From NCBI GenBank assembly GCA_009760855.2, contig WPIO01000011.1, positions 2,882,001 to 2,946,000 of the forward strand: a stretch of DNA of 64,000 nucleotides, read 5' to 3'. The stretch comes from Cristatella mucedo (Eukaryota; Bryozoa; Phylactolaemata; Cristatellidae). A model generated the notes under the pieces. The model was not told where the DNA came from. It did not search any database and worked only from the letters and a program-made list of their open reading frames with translations. The position numbers were made by a program, and so were the translations under genes. Each line of letters starts with the position of its first letter. Within the stretch, counting starts at the first letter, position 1. Shown here in pieces: positions 11,501 to 22,930 of this stretch.

Positions 11501-12750
11501 AACAGTATGGCTTGACAATGACCTTGACTCGGAGCACCACTTCCACGATTCACTGAGTAGCAGCCACGTCAAATTCACGTTTTCTTTTGCCTATGCCAAT
11601 TAAAAGTGAAACTTACCGAATACAGCTAGGAGTTTGCTCTAAATTACAAATGTAGTGATTATTATCAAGACCTTCCCATCACCTTAATTAACAGGCCTTG
11701 TGATTCGTGTCCATGGGTGTAAAATTTGTGAGCACATTTTATGACCGGCATTTTATGACCAGAAGAGCCGCAAGCAAGATCGCCAAACCATTTAAAACAA
11801 AAGGCAGCACTATTAAGGTCATACGAGTGCTGGCTAGAGCATCTGAGAAACAATAAGGCTAGCATCTGAGAAACAATAAGGCTGCAAGCATTATTGGTGG
11901 TGGTGTCGATCGTACAGCCTAGCCAAGCATTGCTAGAAACGAAGGTTCACACATGACGTCCTCACATTTTTTTGTTATGGCGACCATGGATCATTTGGAC
12001 TCGCTCTGATCTCACGCTAAGACCAACTTCATATGTGGCAGCTGCAGCAGATGCTTGCAGAGACACCGTTCCCGTCTTTTTACAGGGATTTTTCCCCCAA
12101 AGCTGCGTTCAGTGCACGTTGCACCTCACTCTAAATAATAAATCGGCTAGTTTTATGGCTAGAAGCATGCAGCTTGAAGGACTCAAGAACGAAATCCGAA
12201 AGTAAAGATGCATGTATAACAGCAATCTCAAAGGCTTGAACTAACATTAGGTCGTCCCTAAAGCAAAAGATCTGGTACGAGATGAAAATTCGACTTATTG
12301 CTTGGCAAGTTCGCAGCAACCAGAAATACAACACGCCGTGCCAAGGCTACTTAGATGACCTACGAACACCCATGTTATCCAAATCGTAATGTTCACACCT
12401 TGCTGAAGCACACGTTTCAGTATTTTACTGATGTACAGTAGCACAACACAACAATTCGTCAGCTGCGCGAATAGTCACACCCAGAACATGTGCTGCACCT
12501 GTGTGATGAACCGTGTAAACAATTGCTAATATTGTAAACAATTGCTGAGGGATGGCACTTGACAGTAAGAGTGAGAGGGCAAAGGGCAAAACAAGTGATA
12601 CAGATGAGGGGATGGCAAGACAATGAAAGGGTGAACGGGATCCGGCAAAAGGAAGCATGACGGAGGGTGAGCTAAAGAGAAAACCGGAGACAGCGACCTG
12701 GAGGGAAACAAGACATGCCAAGAATGTTAGGCAGAAAGAGAGACATAGAC
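11501..12750. other. intergenic, no gene seen
   Basis: Unremarkable apart from a 23-base tandem duplication (GCATCTGAGAAACAATAAGG core) at about 11838-11883. Confidence 0.5.
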
Positions 12751-12751
12751 T

Positions 12752-12787
12752 GACACACACACACACACACACACCGTTACAGACACA

Positions 12788-12842
<55 letters not shown>
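12752..12842 (+). repeat. (CA)n microsatellite
   Basis: Two CA runs separated by a short interruption. Confidence 0.95.
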
Positions 12843-12843
<1 letters not shown>

Positions 12844-14559
12844 TAGTGGGAGTCAAGGCAACAGAGACTGAGCTGAGAAACCGGAAAGCAGCTATCAGAG
12901 CACCATGCCCTGGTTCCTTGCAGTGCTTGGAATGACGTGCATATAACAAATAACATATAAATAGGCCAACAGAGGGCCAATGATTGACGGGATCGCTTAA
13001 ACGAACTGTATTCATAACTCTGGCTCCGCCCGGCGGGCTCCTCTGCCACACGCCGTGGAGCAGAGGAGCGGCATAGCACAACACGGGCCGAAAGCTGGGG
13101 CAGCCTCCAATCGATTGCCACCGTTACCCGCAGCCGAAACAAGCGGCAGGAATTCGCATGCTGCTGCCGACTCATTGCTACAGTCGGCACGTGATTAAGC
13201 TCGCGCAACACGAAAGAACTCGCTGGACAACCGCACGGTTGATCTGCCGAGCGGGCGTCTCGATCGCAGAGCAAGCAGCGGCGGCCGGCAAGCTTTGAGC
13301 TTTGAGTCCAGGCAGCGCCGGAGCCGGAGCTCGGGAGGTGGCAAGTCCTCCGTCCATATGCTGCTTGTACCCATTAAAGTCCATACTAAGAGGTCGGCGT
13401 TCAAGCTATCCGAACAAGAGCTTCAAGACAATTGTCAGTATGTTCACGGCAATGAGAGGAACTGCAACGTCCAAATCGATTCGCTGCAGCCTGGAATTGC
13501 ACACGATGCATGCATCTGCAAGCAGCAAACTCTTGGCAATGATAGCCACGTCGATCACTAAGTGCAAGTCAAGTGACCACGAGAACTCATGGTAATCATG
13601 GGGCACGTCGGACACGAAGCGAGCACCACGTGACCACGGTGAACTCTTGGCACTCGTGCGCATTGTCGGACGGGAAGCTGTCCGCCGAATGCTGGCTCAA
13701 AGAGAGCTCACATGCAGCTCTACGAACAGCTCGACTCCTAAACGATTTATCGAAATTGCCATTTACTGCCTGGTTAACGTGGCATGCGAATCGCCAGCTT
13801 CTGGCCTTCCCGTTCAGCCGTGCCTGGCAGCACCGAGGTCTTAGGGCACACGCGAGATTTAGACGAGAAAATCCGTTTGCCAAGCACAGCAGACACGACA
13901 GGTCATGCTGCTTCGGAGCGCATGGCGCAGACCTGACATGGCTGACAACTGCTCAGCAGCAGCCGCGGCGGCGGAGGCGGCCTGCAATGGAGCCGCCGCT
14001 GCGTGGCAGGCGGCTCGACGGCGCTGCGACAGAGCATGACCCGACAACAGACAGAGCGCGCATTCCGAGTGCAGAGCCCGGCGGCGAGCCGGCGGTCATC
14101 GAGCTAGCGCTGGCGACCAGCCACGTGACGAACTCGAACGTCGCGTGCGTGCACTCTCTGCCCCGCTGTACTTACAGCGCATGACGGTGCGTATGGATCG
14201 GACGAGAGAGAGCACCTGCGCCTTCATGCCCGGCTGCTCGCCAAAGCCGCGCGACTCGCTCCAGCCCACTTCAACGACAACGAGAGACGACAACGTGGCA
14301 GCGCACGCACAGCGTCGGAGCCCCGATCCGCAGCAACGAATGGAGGAGGAAGCGAGCGTGCGCATGCGCGATAGAGCTCACAGCTCAGCCAGAAAGAAAA
14401 AGCGCAACTGGGTCGCAGTAAAGGTGGTAAAGGCAGTAAAGGCTGTAAAGGTGCAGGTGCTGCTGCTCGTGCTTCGTGAGCTTCGTTCTCTCCCTCTCTC
14501 TCTCTTTTGCCAAAATGGCAAGCAGACTAAATGCTTCTGCTGCCACGAGAGATTATCTA
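12843..14559. other. intergenic, GC-rich in part
   Basis: 13250-14400 is locally GC- and CpG-rich, with two partly repeated blocks around CACGTGACCACG at 13570-13640. Long frames exist on both strands but none looks like a protein family, and no convincing splice pairs are visible. Confidence 0.4.
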
Positions 14560-14640
14560 TACTAATACATTTGATAAAGAGAACTCAAGAAGAGAACTCA
14601 TCTATTTCTAGGCGCTTTACAATTGCTGCAAAGGTAGCAT
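14560..14640 (-). mobile_element. LINE-A 3' tail fragment, reverse
   Basis: Only the terminal hairpin (CTCAAGAAGAGAACTCATC ... GGCGCTTTACA) and the start of the tail remain. Confidence 0.6.
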
Positions 14641-14938
14641 CTCTGTTGAATCAGCTGCCCCTTTACTTGTATTTACTTTTTACTCGTATTTGCTCGTACA
14701 CAGCAGACACGCTGCATTCCACAGGAGCCTACGAAGGCACTACGAAAGCTCGATGCAGGTCAGCTGCGCGCACGACAATTTAAAATGAATTATACGGGCA
14801 TGCCTGAGCATGCCAAGGATCGCTTCTTTGGGGCAAGCTGGTGTCGATTCGCAGTCGGCAGTGGTCGGCTGTCCATTAAAAGGCAAAAGAGCAATTCTCG
14901 ATCAAGCTCGACATTCGATTCGATCCTTCCCGTTGATC

Positions 14939-14939
<1 letters not shown>

Positions 14940-15005
<66 letters not shown>
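14940..15005 (+). repeat. (TG)n microsatellite
   Basis: About 32 perfect TG units. Confidence 0.95.
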
Positions 15006-15007
<2 letters not shown>

Positions 15008-15225
15008 CTGATAACAGAAGCAAGCTGCAGCGACGAGCACCGATTCACCCACGGACACACTCGGGTCAGCTAGCCCCAAACTTGCTGCCGATTTGCTACT
15101 CTATGCACTGACCACGGGCATACCTACATCTGCCAAGGTATGGCTGGAGAGTGAACCGATACTGAACTCCTCACTGCCTCAAGCACACCCTTCAAAAATA
15201 GAAAGTAAAAGTAAAGGCTAGCTCA

Positions 15226-15306
15226 GAGGTCGGCAAACTCCGGCCTTTAGGTCAGATACGGCCTAGCTAAGTACTCAAGTCAGGCCGAATGCCCCCCCCC
15301 CCCCCC
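15226..15306 (+). mobile_element. hAT-like terminus fragment plus C15
   Basis: CAGAGGTCGGCAAACTCCGG resembles the terminal inverted repeat of Charlie-type hAT elements (CAGNGGTCGGCAAACT). It is followed by a 15-base C run. No partner terminus was found downstream, so this is one end only. Confidence 0.35.
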
Positions 15307-16729
15307 GCTAGTTATTTATTGTTGGGCCAGCGATATTGTCGCGATTTTGTGAAAGCCAAGACCTGATCAGGCGATAATACCATCTCCTTTTTCGCTCTCG
15401 CATTCCCTTATTGCGCCGAAAACACCTATGCCACCACCTGCAGCGCGCCGGCAGCGCGCCACCAGGGGCGATTCCGATGGCAGCAGCAATCGGCTGCCAC
15501 GCGACGACGACGAGCGGCGGCGAGTGCACGGAGCGCGCTCGAGAGAGCACGTAGTCGCATAAAAAAAAAGAGTACTCACGCTTCGTTAGAAACCTCTGCT
15601 CGTGTAAAACGCATATACCATTCAAGCAAAGCAAAACAGCTTCGAGTAAAGAATACAAGCCGAACGCCATCCTCAATAAAGCGGAAGAAGGGCGAGCCAC
15701 AATATCACTTCCGCAGCCGGTCACGGTCGATGTGGCGTTACAATAGCAACCCCTGAGAAGTAGCGTAGGTGGGCACGCACACACACACCGACGAGATGGG
15801 TTTGGGGGCGGCTGGCTCAGCCCGAATGGAAATCCTGGCGACCTTTGAATCGGAATTCGTGCAACTATAGTGAGCTCAGTAAGCGGTCGGTGTACCGAGG
15901 AACTACGCCGGCCGGTGGGCTCGTCGGGGCGTGTTGCCGAGAGCTTTTACGGGTCCGCAACGCAAGCCGGCGGTGGGGGGGGGGACAATGGAGGTCGATA
16001 CGAAACAGCTTGGTTTAGTGAGCCTCTCAGGTTGAAGAGACAGAACATAGATTGAATAGCCACCAACATTTTCTCAATGGACGCACTCTTAATTTCCGAG
16101 GATCGCAAGAGCTTCTAGCGCAAAATGAGCGCCATTTGGTCGTCGACTGATTGGCCTCCGCCGCTGCAGCAGCTAACAGCATCTCCGCAGCGCACTAGGA
16201 TGCAGCGTAGAGGCCCGCAAAGATACATTATAGACTCTTGGAAATTTATTGATTCTGTGGTTATATTGGCTGCGAAAGCGTTCTAATACCGAGACTGCAT
16301 TTTTCGAAGTTTAAAAACGAGTGGTAGCGATAGATCGCGCGAAACTGAGATGGGCCGGCGATTGTTGGGGGGTAGACTCCTTTGTCTCACCCAATAGGAG
16401 CCAGGTTGGCATTGCTACTATCGTTGGGTAGCGGCTCCTGGACTTAAGTCCAGCACCGAGCGCGTAACGGACGCTTGTCTTGCAGACTCGATACAACAGA
16501 TACCGGCGAAGCCGGCGTCTCTAAGCGCAGCTAACGAATCGCAGAAGCCGCCTCGCTGATGCACGCGGACACAGCGACTATAGCATAGAACCACAGCTAT
16601 TAAGGTAGCCAGTAGCTCATGACAAAAATTTTCTGTCGATGCATAGGGCTGTTTATTCCGAAGCCACGCAGGAGCTACACGTGCACAGCAACAGCCACAA
16701 CGTACAATGACTTTAATATCGCTTCCGAT
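15307..16729. other. intergenic, no gene seen
   Basis: Moderately GC-rich, with chance frames only. No repeat family recognised. Confidence 0.45.
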
Positions 16730-17001
16730 CAGTGGTGGAGCCAGTACGTGGGGGGACGGCGAGGGAGAGCATTCGCTTTCTCCCCCTCCGGCGGGATAGC
16801 GACCCGGGCCAAGACTTATTCCGAAAATGTCTTAATTCCACTCGGTGAGCAACGGCTGAGTTCGTGTCGATTAAGCACGACGATTTTGTGCTGTCATCTT
16901 TCCTTCAATTGAGGCCTCGAGCATGAAAATCTTGCGGGTATTTTTCCCCCTACATAGAGAAGTGTCGTGGCCCCTAGATGAAAATCGTGGCTGCGCCACT
17001 G
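16730..17001. mobile_element. non-autonomous hAT-like element
   Basis: The left end CAGTGGTGGAGCCA and the right end TGGCTGCGCCACTG are imperfect inverted repeats enclosing 272 bases. CAGTGG ends with a GCAGCCA/GTAGCCA core are typical of hAT and similar DNA transposons. I see no clear 8-base target duplication, so the family is uncertain. There is no coding capacity. Confidence 0.45.
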
Positions 17002-18060
17002 TTTTCTTCGGGTGTACTTTATACCAGATATCCTGAAAAATCTGTTCTTCACGACGATATCTCTCTGGAGGAGCTTACAATCTCTGGCCCTGTCGTAATC
17101 TGGCTCAGCTACAAGGCCAACATTTCCCCGCCTCCTCCTTAAATTGAGGCCATCCATCGTCAATGCGGTTGGGGCAAAAGTTTTGGCGTCGCCCCACCCA
17201 TTCACCTCGAACTAAAATTGCTACTGATGTTCTTCGGACGCTTTCTTCAAGCAACGTTGTTGCAACGTTGTCTTCCTACCGGCTTTATTGCTGACAGCCG
17301 TGACAGCATCAAGCTTGTCTTCAACGCATCTTCTGCACCAGTGGAAGCCATAATATTCTGGTCACTAGCGCTTCGCTTGGCTAGAGACAAGCGACTACTT
17401 TATGCTCAGACCTTTCTCGTGGAATACGTAAACAGAAATCAAGCAAGAACACGATTAGTGTTCACAGCACACGGGGGAAAAAATTATATGCACTTAATTG
17501 ATATACTTCCTTTCCAGCACGTGTGAAATGCATAGAAAAATCAGTTCTCACAGGTTGCTTTAGAAATTTATTTATATGACTATTATTATACGCACCATTG
17601 TATAGACGATTGCGACTGGGACTTAACATGTCCATCACTGATACTGTCTCGCCAATCCAGCGTTGTCTGCATTACATGTAGTTAGAGTCTAACTGTCTAA
17701 ATAGATTCTTGATAGATTTGATAAACAAATGCACGGGGTCTTCTATGTAGAAAAGGCCCAAGCCTTGGCTACAATGCATGGGCAACCTATATTCAAGGAT
17801 TTTTCTCTGAACGCTTTAAAATAACTCGACTCTACGGACGTCGGCCATTTTTATTTGGCTGTGGGGTGTATTGACGAGCCCCGGGGTATTGATCGGTTGG
17901 CTGGTCAGACAAGAAGCCAAAAAAATAGAAACGGATTCTCCTCCATGAGTCTGTAGACTTGGCTCCGCCCCCAAAATGTTATGAAGTACGGCGACGTGGT
18001 GGCCCAACTCTGTCGGAAATTCTGTCTGAAACTCTGTGAGGAAGTCCAATCTGTCTACCG
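17002..18060. other. intergenic, no gene seen
   Basis: No exon or repeat family recognised. A 103-codon + strand frame at 17218-17526 shows no known motif. Confidence 0.45.
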
Positions 18061-18064
18061 AAAG

Positions 18065-18235
18065 ATTAGCTGATTTAACAGCCTCATTTTCTATAGCGGC
18101 AGAGGAGCCTTCACGACTACCGTCACCGCTTGCAGCGGACAATAAGGGATCGCCCTTTGCTATTCCCGAACCCACGTGACCTGTGTCATCGAGATCAAGC
18201 ACCTGACCTCCTGACCTCCTGGGCTGAGATTCGGG
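18065..18235 (-). mobile_element. SINE-A copy, near full length, reverse
   Basis: In reverse: tRNA-like head (B box GGGTTCGGGAAT, diverged), then GCGATCCCTTATTGTCCGC, then the CGTGAAGGCTCCTCTGCCGC body and a tail close to GAGGCTGTTAAATCAGCTAA. The order matches the copies at 46512 and 48755. Confidence 0.7.
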
Positions 18236-19666
18236 TTTACGTGTCTCTATCCATACGGATTCAGCAATTTTACCGGGGAATGGAATTCCCGATTTCCTCT
18301 AACGAACCTGCAAAAGGGCATGCCACCATTTTTGCTACAGTGGTGGCAAAGTGATCGCACTCGGCAGCGTCTAGATTAAGTACGATAGCTCTATCCCTCA
18401 ATTGCTATCGCTTCGCATTTAGCTCCAGCTTTTGGGTAATCGCAGCGTTAGTACCTTAATTACCTGTAGCCTGTAGTAGATCTAGTTAATATACCGCTGC
18501 CGCTAGCGTTTGCTGCGGATATCCGATATCTGCATCCCGAGCAAAGGCACTCCCCAACTGGTACTCCCAGTCTGTGACCATTTTTGCCAATTCACTTGTC
18601 TGACACTTGAAAGGTAGCATACGTCCGAAGTCGTTACTATGCAGGTTCAGTCCGCGCAGATATAGCAGGCTGAAAGCTCGTTATCTCAGCTTAGTTTCGT
18701 TTCCCTTTTCGTTTTGCACTTGCAACATGACCTAGTTATTTCAAAAACCTTAGACGATCGTTCAAACTACCATAGTCTTGTTTGTAGACTGTCTGTGGCG
18801 AAGCAGCGACGATGTCAATTTGGGCCAGCAGTAGCCGACCGCAGTGGTCCCTACGCAAGCACAAAACAGGCTATTTTAGATCAAGAGTTCACACGCCCTG
18901 ATTAGTTGCGCTTAATTTGATCGTGGTTTCGAACTCCGTCGACTACCTTCAAAGTGTTATTTGTCCGATGGTACAGAATATAGAACTCACACTACGCCTC
19001 GTACGGACATCGTTTAGTAAGAGCCCTTTGTACTTGTATTCTCCCTTCGCTGGACTAGGAGACAATGATAAAGCGTTTTAAAGCATGCCACTTACAGAAG
19101 TGGGCGGGCCTAGGCTCTGCACGTACATCGCCGTGGACTGAATCGTTCCCGAGCCAAATACGAGCTGTGGTGTGTACACGGAAAACTACGACGCATCGAG
19201 CAAGCTGTTCCTGAGGTCCACTAGTTGCACTGGCGGCTCTAAAGCAGCAGGAGTAGGCATTAGCGTCGGCATCAGAGTTAGGGAAATGAAAGCCTATTTC
19301 GCTTTTAACTCCATCCCAGGAGCATAGTGCTTGTGCAATTGGCTAACTTCCAAAGCAAGAAAAAACATGGATTACACTTTTTGCTACCTCTGATCGGACT
19401 TGCAAAATGAGGCGCTCAACTTTTTTTCGCCTAGGCTCTGAGCTCGCTACAGGAAATAGTCTCCTACGTAGCAAACCTCGCTTAGTCTCTGTGGCTCGGC
19501 AGAACCAAGAAGCCACAGCCAATCTATTCCCCCCAAGGGGAATCCGTCATATTTGGTCCTCAAATGGCAGCTGTCGAGAACCCAGCGGTCTGGCGACCCC
19601 TTCGCGGTGCGACCCCGCCCCCAGTGCCAGCAGACTGGTCACTAAAACAAAAGTAAAAGTAAACGG
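18236..19666. other. intergenic, no gene seen
   Basis: No recognised exon or element; chance frames only. Confidence 0.45.
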
Positions 19667-19755
19667 TTAGCTTATTCAACGGCCTCATCTGTATAGCAGC
19701 AGAAGAGCCTTAGTGGTTGTCGTTTCTGCTTGCTGTGCGTTCTTAAAGTTCTGGC
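19667..19755 (-). mobile_element. SINE-A tail half, reverse
   Basis: Carries the 3' half only (TTAGCTTATTCAACGGCCTC and the following body in reverse), directly before a LINE-A copy. Confidence 0.55.
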
Positions 19756-19769
19756 GAATTCGAGGCAGC

Positions 19770-21000
19770 TCAGAGGACAATGCACTGTCGTCAGTCAGGG
19801 CACTTCTTTAAAAGCCATTCCCAAGCCCTAAGAACCTGAGTAACTTTCGTCCGGTCTCGCTTTTCCCGCTATTATGCAAGATACTTGCATGAGTGGTGAT
19901 GCAGCAGATAAACGATTGCGTAAGTTCGTAGGATTTTTCTAGCAAGTTCCAATCGGCACTTCGAGCTGACCATTTCGCCGAAACTTCTCTGCTCCTGGCT
20001 TAAAATAATGACCATCTGAACACTGCTGATCAGGATAGGGCTCTCTGTTGGTTCTCTTAGACTTCTTGGCAGCATTTGAAACGATTGGCTACTAGATCTT
20101 TTTGGAGTGCCTCTCGACACGCCCAGGTATCACTGGCAAAGCGCTACAGTGGACTAGGTCCTACCTCAACGACATAGTGTAGACGCAAATGTAGATCTAG
20201 ATTTCAGCTACATAACATTGCTAAAATTTGGGCTTGTTTAGATAAGGATACCACGTCCAAGTTGGTCCATGCATTCGTGACATCCCGTCTCGACTTCTGC
20301 AACTCACTGCTTACTGGCCTACCGGCATGTGCGATCAGGCGATTGCAGCTGGTGCAAATCTCCACAGCTAGCCTTGTCTGTCGTGAGCGGCGCAGTCGCC
20401 ACATCACACCAATTCTCGCCGACCTGCGCCGGCTACCAGTCAAGCAATGGATCGACTTCAAGGTTTTGTCGCTCACTTTTAGGTCTCTTCATTCTTTGGC
20501 TCCAGCCTATCCCTCAGATATACTCCCCCACCAGGCCAAGCATCGTACCACCCGCTTTTCGGAATCCTACAGTCTACCAATACCTCGTACAAACCTCATA
20601 TCCTTTGGAGACCGTGCATTTAGTTCATATGCTCCCAAAGCCTGGAACTCCCTACCGACTTGCGTCAGAACATCCCCTGACTTGACCACATTTAAAAAGA
20701 ACTTAAAAACACACCTATTTAGGACATCATTTAGTGGGTCCCTGCGATTCGTCCTTCATGTGCTTATGCGTGCTTACACTGTGCATGCTGCCACTAACCA
20801 CATTTGCATTATTACATTACATTATTAAATTTGACCCTGTGCATGTCACCCCGAACCATGTTATTCATGTTGTTTGTTTATCAAGCATGATATTACTCAC
20901 CATTCAATTGCATTTCCCTTTGCAGCAAATGTAAAGCGCCTAGAAAGAGATTGAGTTATCTGAGGGCGCTTTATCAAGTGCATTATTATTATTATTATAT
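19770..21000 (+). mobile_element. LINE-A copy with reverse transcriptase remnant
   Basis: The longest LINE-A copy here. A decayed RT begins with NLSNFRPVSLFPLLCKIL (about 19835) and continues to the palm start LLVLLDFLAAFETIGY. The post-RT frame (TSRLDFCNSLLTGLPACAIR to KKNLKTHLFRTSFSG, 20283-20720) is nearly intact. The 3' end carries the hairpin around GAGATTGAGTTATCTGAGGG and an ATT tail. NFRPVS and the downstream block place it among CR1/L2-type non-LTR elements. The 5' endonuclease part is absent. Confidence 0.85.
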
Positions 21001-21392
21001 ACAAGTGTAGATGCAAATGGCTTACGGTAGCCATGGAATGGCATCCAAGAAGGGTTCCGTGAAACGATCGGCCACAGATCGGCTATCTTTTCCATTAACC
21101 CGTGGAGAAGACTCGCAGTGTGAGTCACCACCGCGAAACTAGCGGCGGGATACGAGCGTGACCGAAAGCAGTGGCTAGCCTGCTTGAAGAGCTGCCGTAT
21201 CATCCATCGATTCTGTCGAGCAAATCACAGACCGGCGGACCGCAAGGTCAGCCCCCACTCGGCAATTTAGCAACGATTCCATAGTGCAGAACACGGAGTC
21301 AGCCGCTAGTCGGCAATTGAGTCGCTAGTCGGCAATAGAGTCATTAGTCGGCAATCGTTTGCATCTACAAGTGTAGTTGCAAATGGCTGTTT
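21001..21392. repeat. segment between long direct repeats
   Basis: ACAAGTGTAGATGCAAATGG at 21001 recurs with one change near 21369. Between them, at 21297-21350, a unit around GCTAGTCGGCAATTGAGT is repeated three or four times. The repeats are long for a target duplication, so a tandem duplication with inner sequence is equally possible. Confidence 0.5.
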
Positions 21393-22510
21393 GTCATCCA
21401 GGAAGACCTCCAGTACGGGTACCTCGGGGTTCGGTCTTACCCTTCATTCTATACCCTATTGATACTCGGCCTCGGACAGATGTAATCGCCATCGCCACGT
21501 ATCGGCTTGCATGTCTTCGCCGGCTACGCTCAGCTTTATCTATCCTTTGACTCTTCTCAGCCTTCCTTTGCATCCGACTCAGTAGCCTAACCTCGGAGCT
21601 TGTACCGGCGACTTTCGCCCCTTAGTATAACTCAGCATCCTCCAGTGAATCTCGGAGGCCAAGCGCCGCCAAGCAGCTCTGGCATATCGAGCCACTCTAT
21701 AGAAGGTCAACGTCATAAACAAGATGTAGCGGCTTTTGCAATCGTTTCCTTGAGCCACAACAGTAGCGCTCATGGCCGCACAAACGGTTCATTTCAAACT
21801 CTTGAAGCACGACTCGCAAATGGAAGTTGTTGCACCAATGTACGCACGCATGTCGACTGTAGCTGAAGCGACGAATACATGACGCAAACCCTAAGATGGC
21901 GAGTCGCGTATTCGTATTGAGCAGAGAAGTCTTTTCGACAGAAGGTGTGGTGATGTCGAGATGTGTGTGTGTGTCTGTGCATGCTAGCGTAGGTGCGTAA
22001 CCTCGCGATTCCGTAAAATCAGCATCCTTTTGCTCGGAGTTTGAAAGGGCTGGCGCGCGCGGTCGAAAATAATCGCTTCCTTCTCGTAGTGCTCCGCGTC
22101 AGTTGAAGCGGAACGCTTAGAGCCTTGCTAACGGCCCTTCCCTCGATAGGCCGCCCCCTCTCCCCGTCTGGGCGTCGGGGATTAGCGCCGCGGCGCTGCC
22201 GCTAAGCTTCGCAAACCGGATCTACTTCAGCGGATTTCGAGTTTTAAAATGACATTACCGAGCAGGTGATGGCCACTAGGCTGAGCGGATTGTCATCTTG
22301 CACGAAATTTCCCGGAAGAATTCGTAGATTTGCTTTCGCTAAGGTGCGCTTAAAACAAGCGTTGTCCTTCTCTACCCGACTTTGGCCGGCTGTAAGACCG
22401 GCCGCATTTGCTACCTACTGGACAGCCGCTAGGGTATTCTATGCAGTAATTATCACCGGCCCGCAGAGCACTTCTCGGAGTTCTGATAATGGCTGCTACT
22501 GCGGCGGCTA
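21393..22510. other. intergenic, no gene seen
   Basis: Short GC-rich part near 22130-22210. No exon or known repeat recognised. Confidence 0.45.
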
Positions 22511-22514
22511 CTAT

Positions 22515-22930
22515 AGCTCGGAGTAATGTAATGTAATGAATCTCCGTCAGTAACTCCACAAAGTCATAAAGACCATGTGGGTGTTACGCAGGAGAGTTTT
22601 GTATAGCGAACTCACAGCCTAAGCGGCTTTAGGTACGCATTCGGTAGCCAACAGACTTCGTCTCACGCAACAAAGAGAAAGTGGGAAGCATAGCAGAGTT
22701 AGGAGAGCAGTTGAGGTAGTGAGTAGCATAGAAGTAGCAGCTCAGGACCGCTGAAAAAGATGTGCCATAGTCGGCATCAGGAGAGTAGATGTCGTTGCGT
22801 AAGAATTGTGGAAGCGAGTTCCACAGTCTAGGACCTGCAGAGCTAAAGCTTCTGTCGCCAACTGTCTTTAAGCGGAGGAATGGGACAGCTAGCGCTCTAG
22901 GCGAACGCGCGCGTGCACGCAAAAACGCTC
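22515..22930 (-). mobile_element. LINE-B 3' end, reverse
   Basis: On the minus strand it reads AVPFLRLKTVGDRSFSSAGP then RLWNSLPQFLRND, and ends in a non-coding tail with TTACA repeats. The same sequence is seen at 45910 and, in a longer copy, at 51850. Named LINE-B here; it is distinct from LINE-A in its 3' tail. Confidence 0.8.

Noticed and set aside
12425-13274. Minus-strand frames with Cys/Val runs
   Set aside because: Produced by the CA microsatellite; the same applies to frames at 14785, 40471, 53658, 56832 and 57384.
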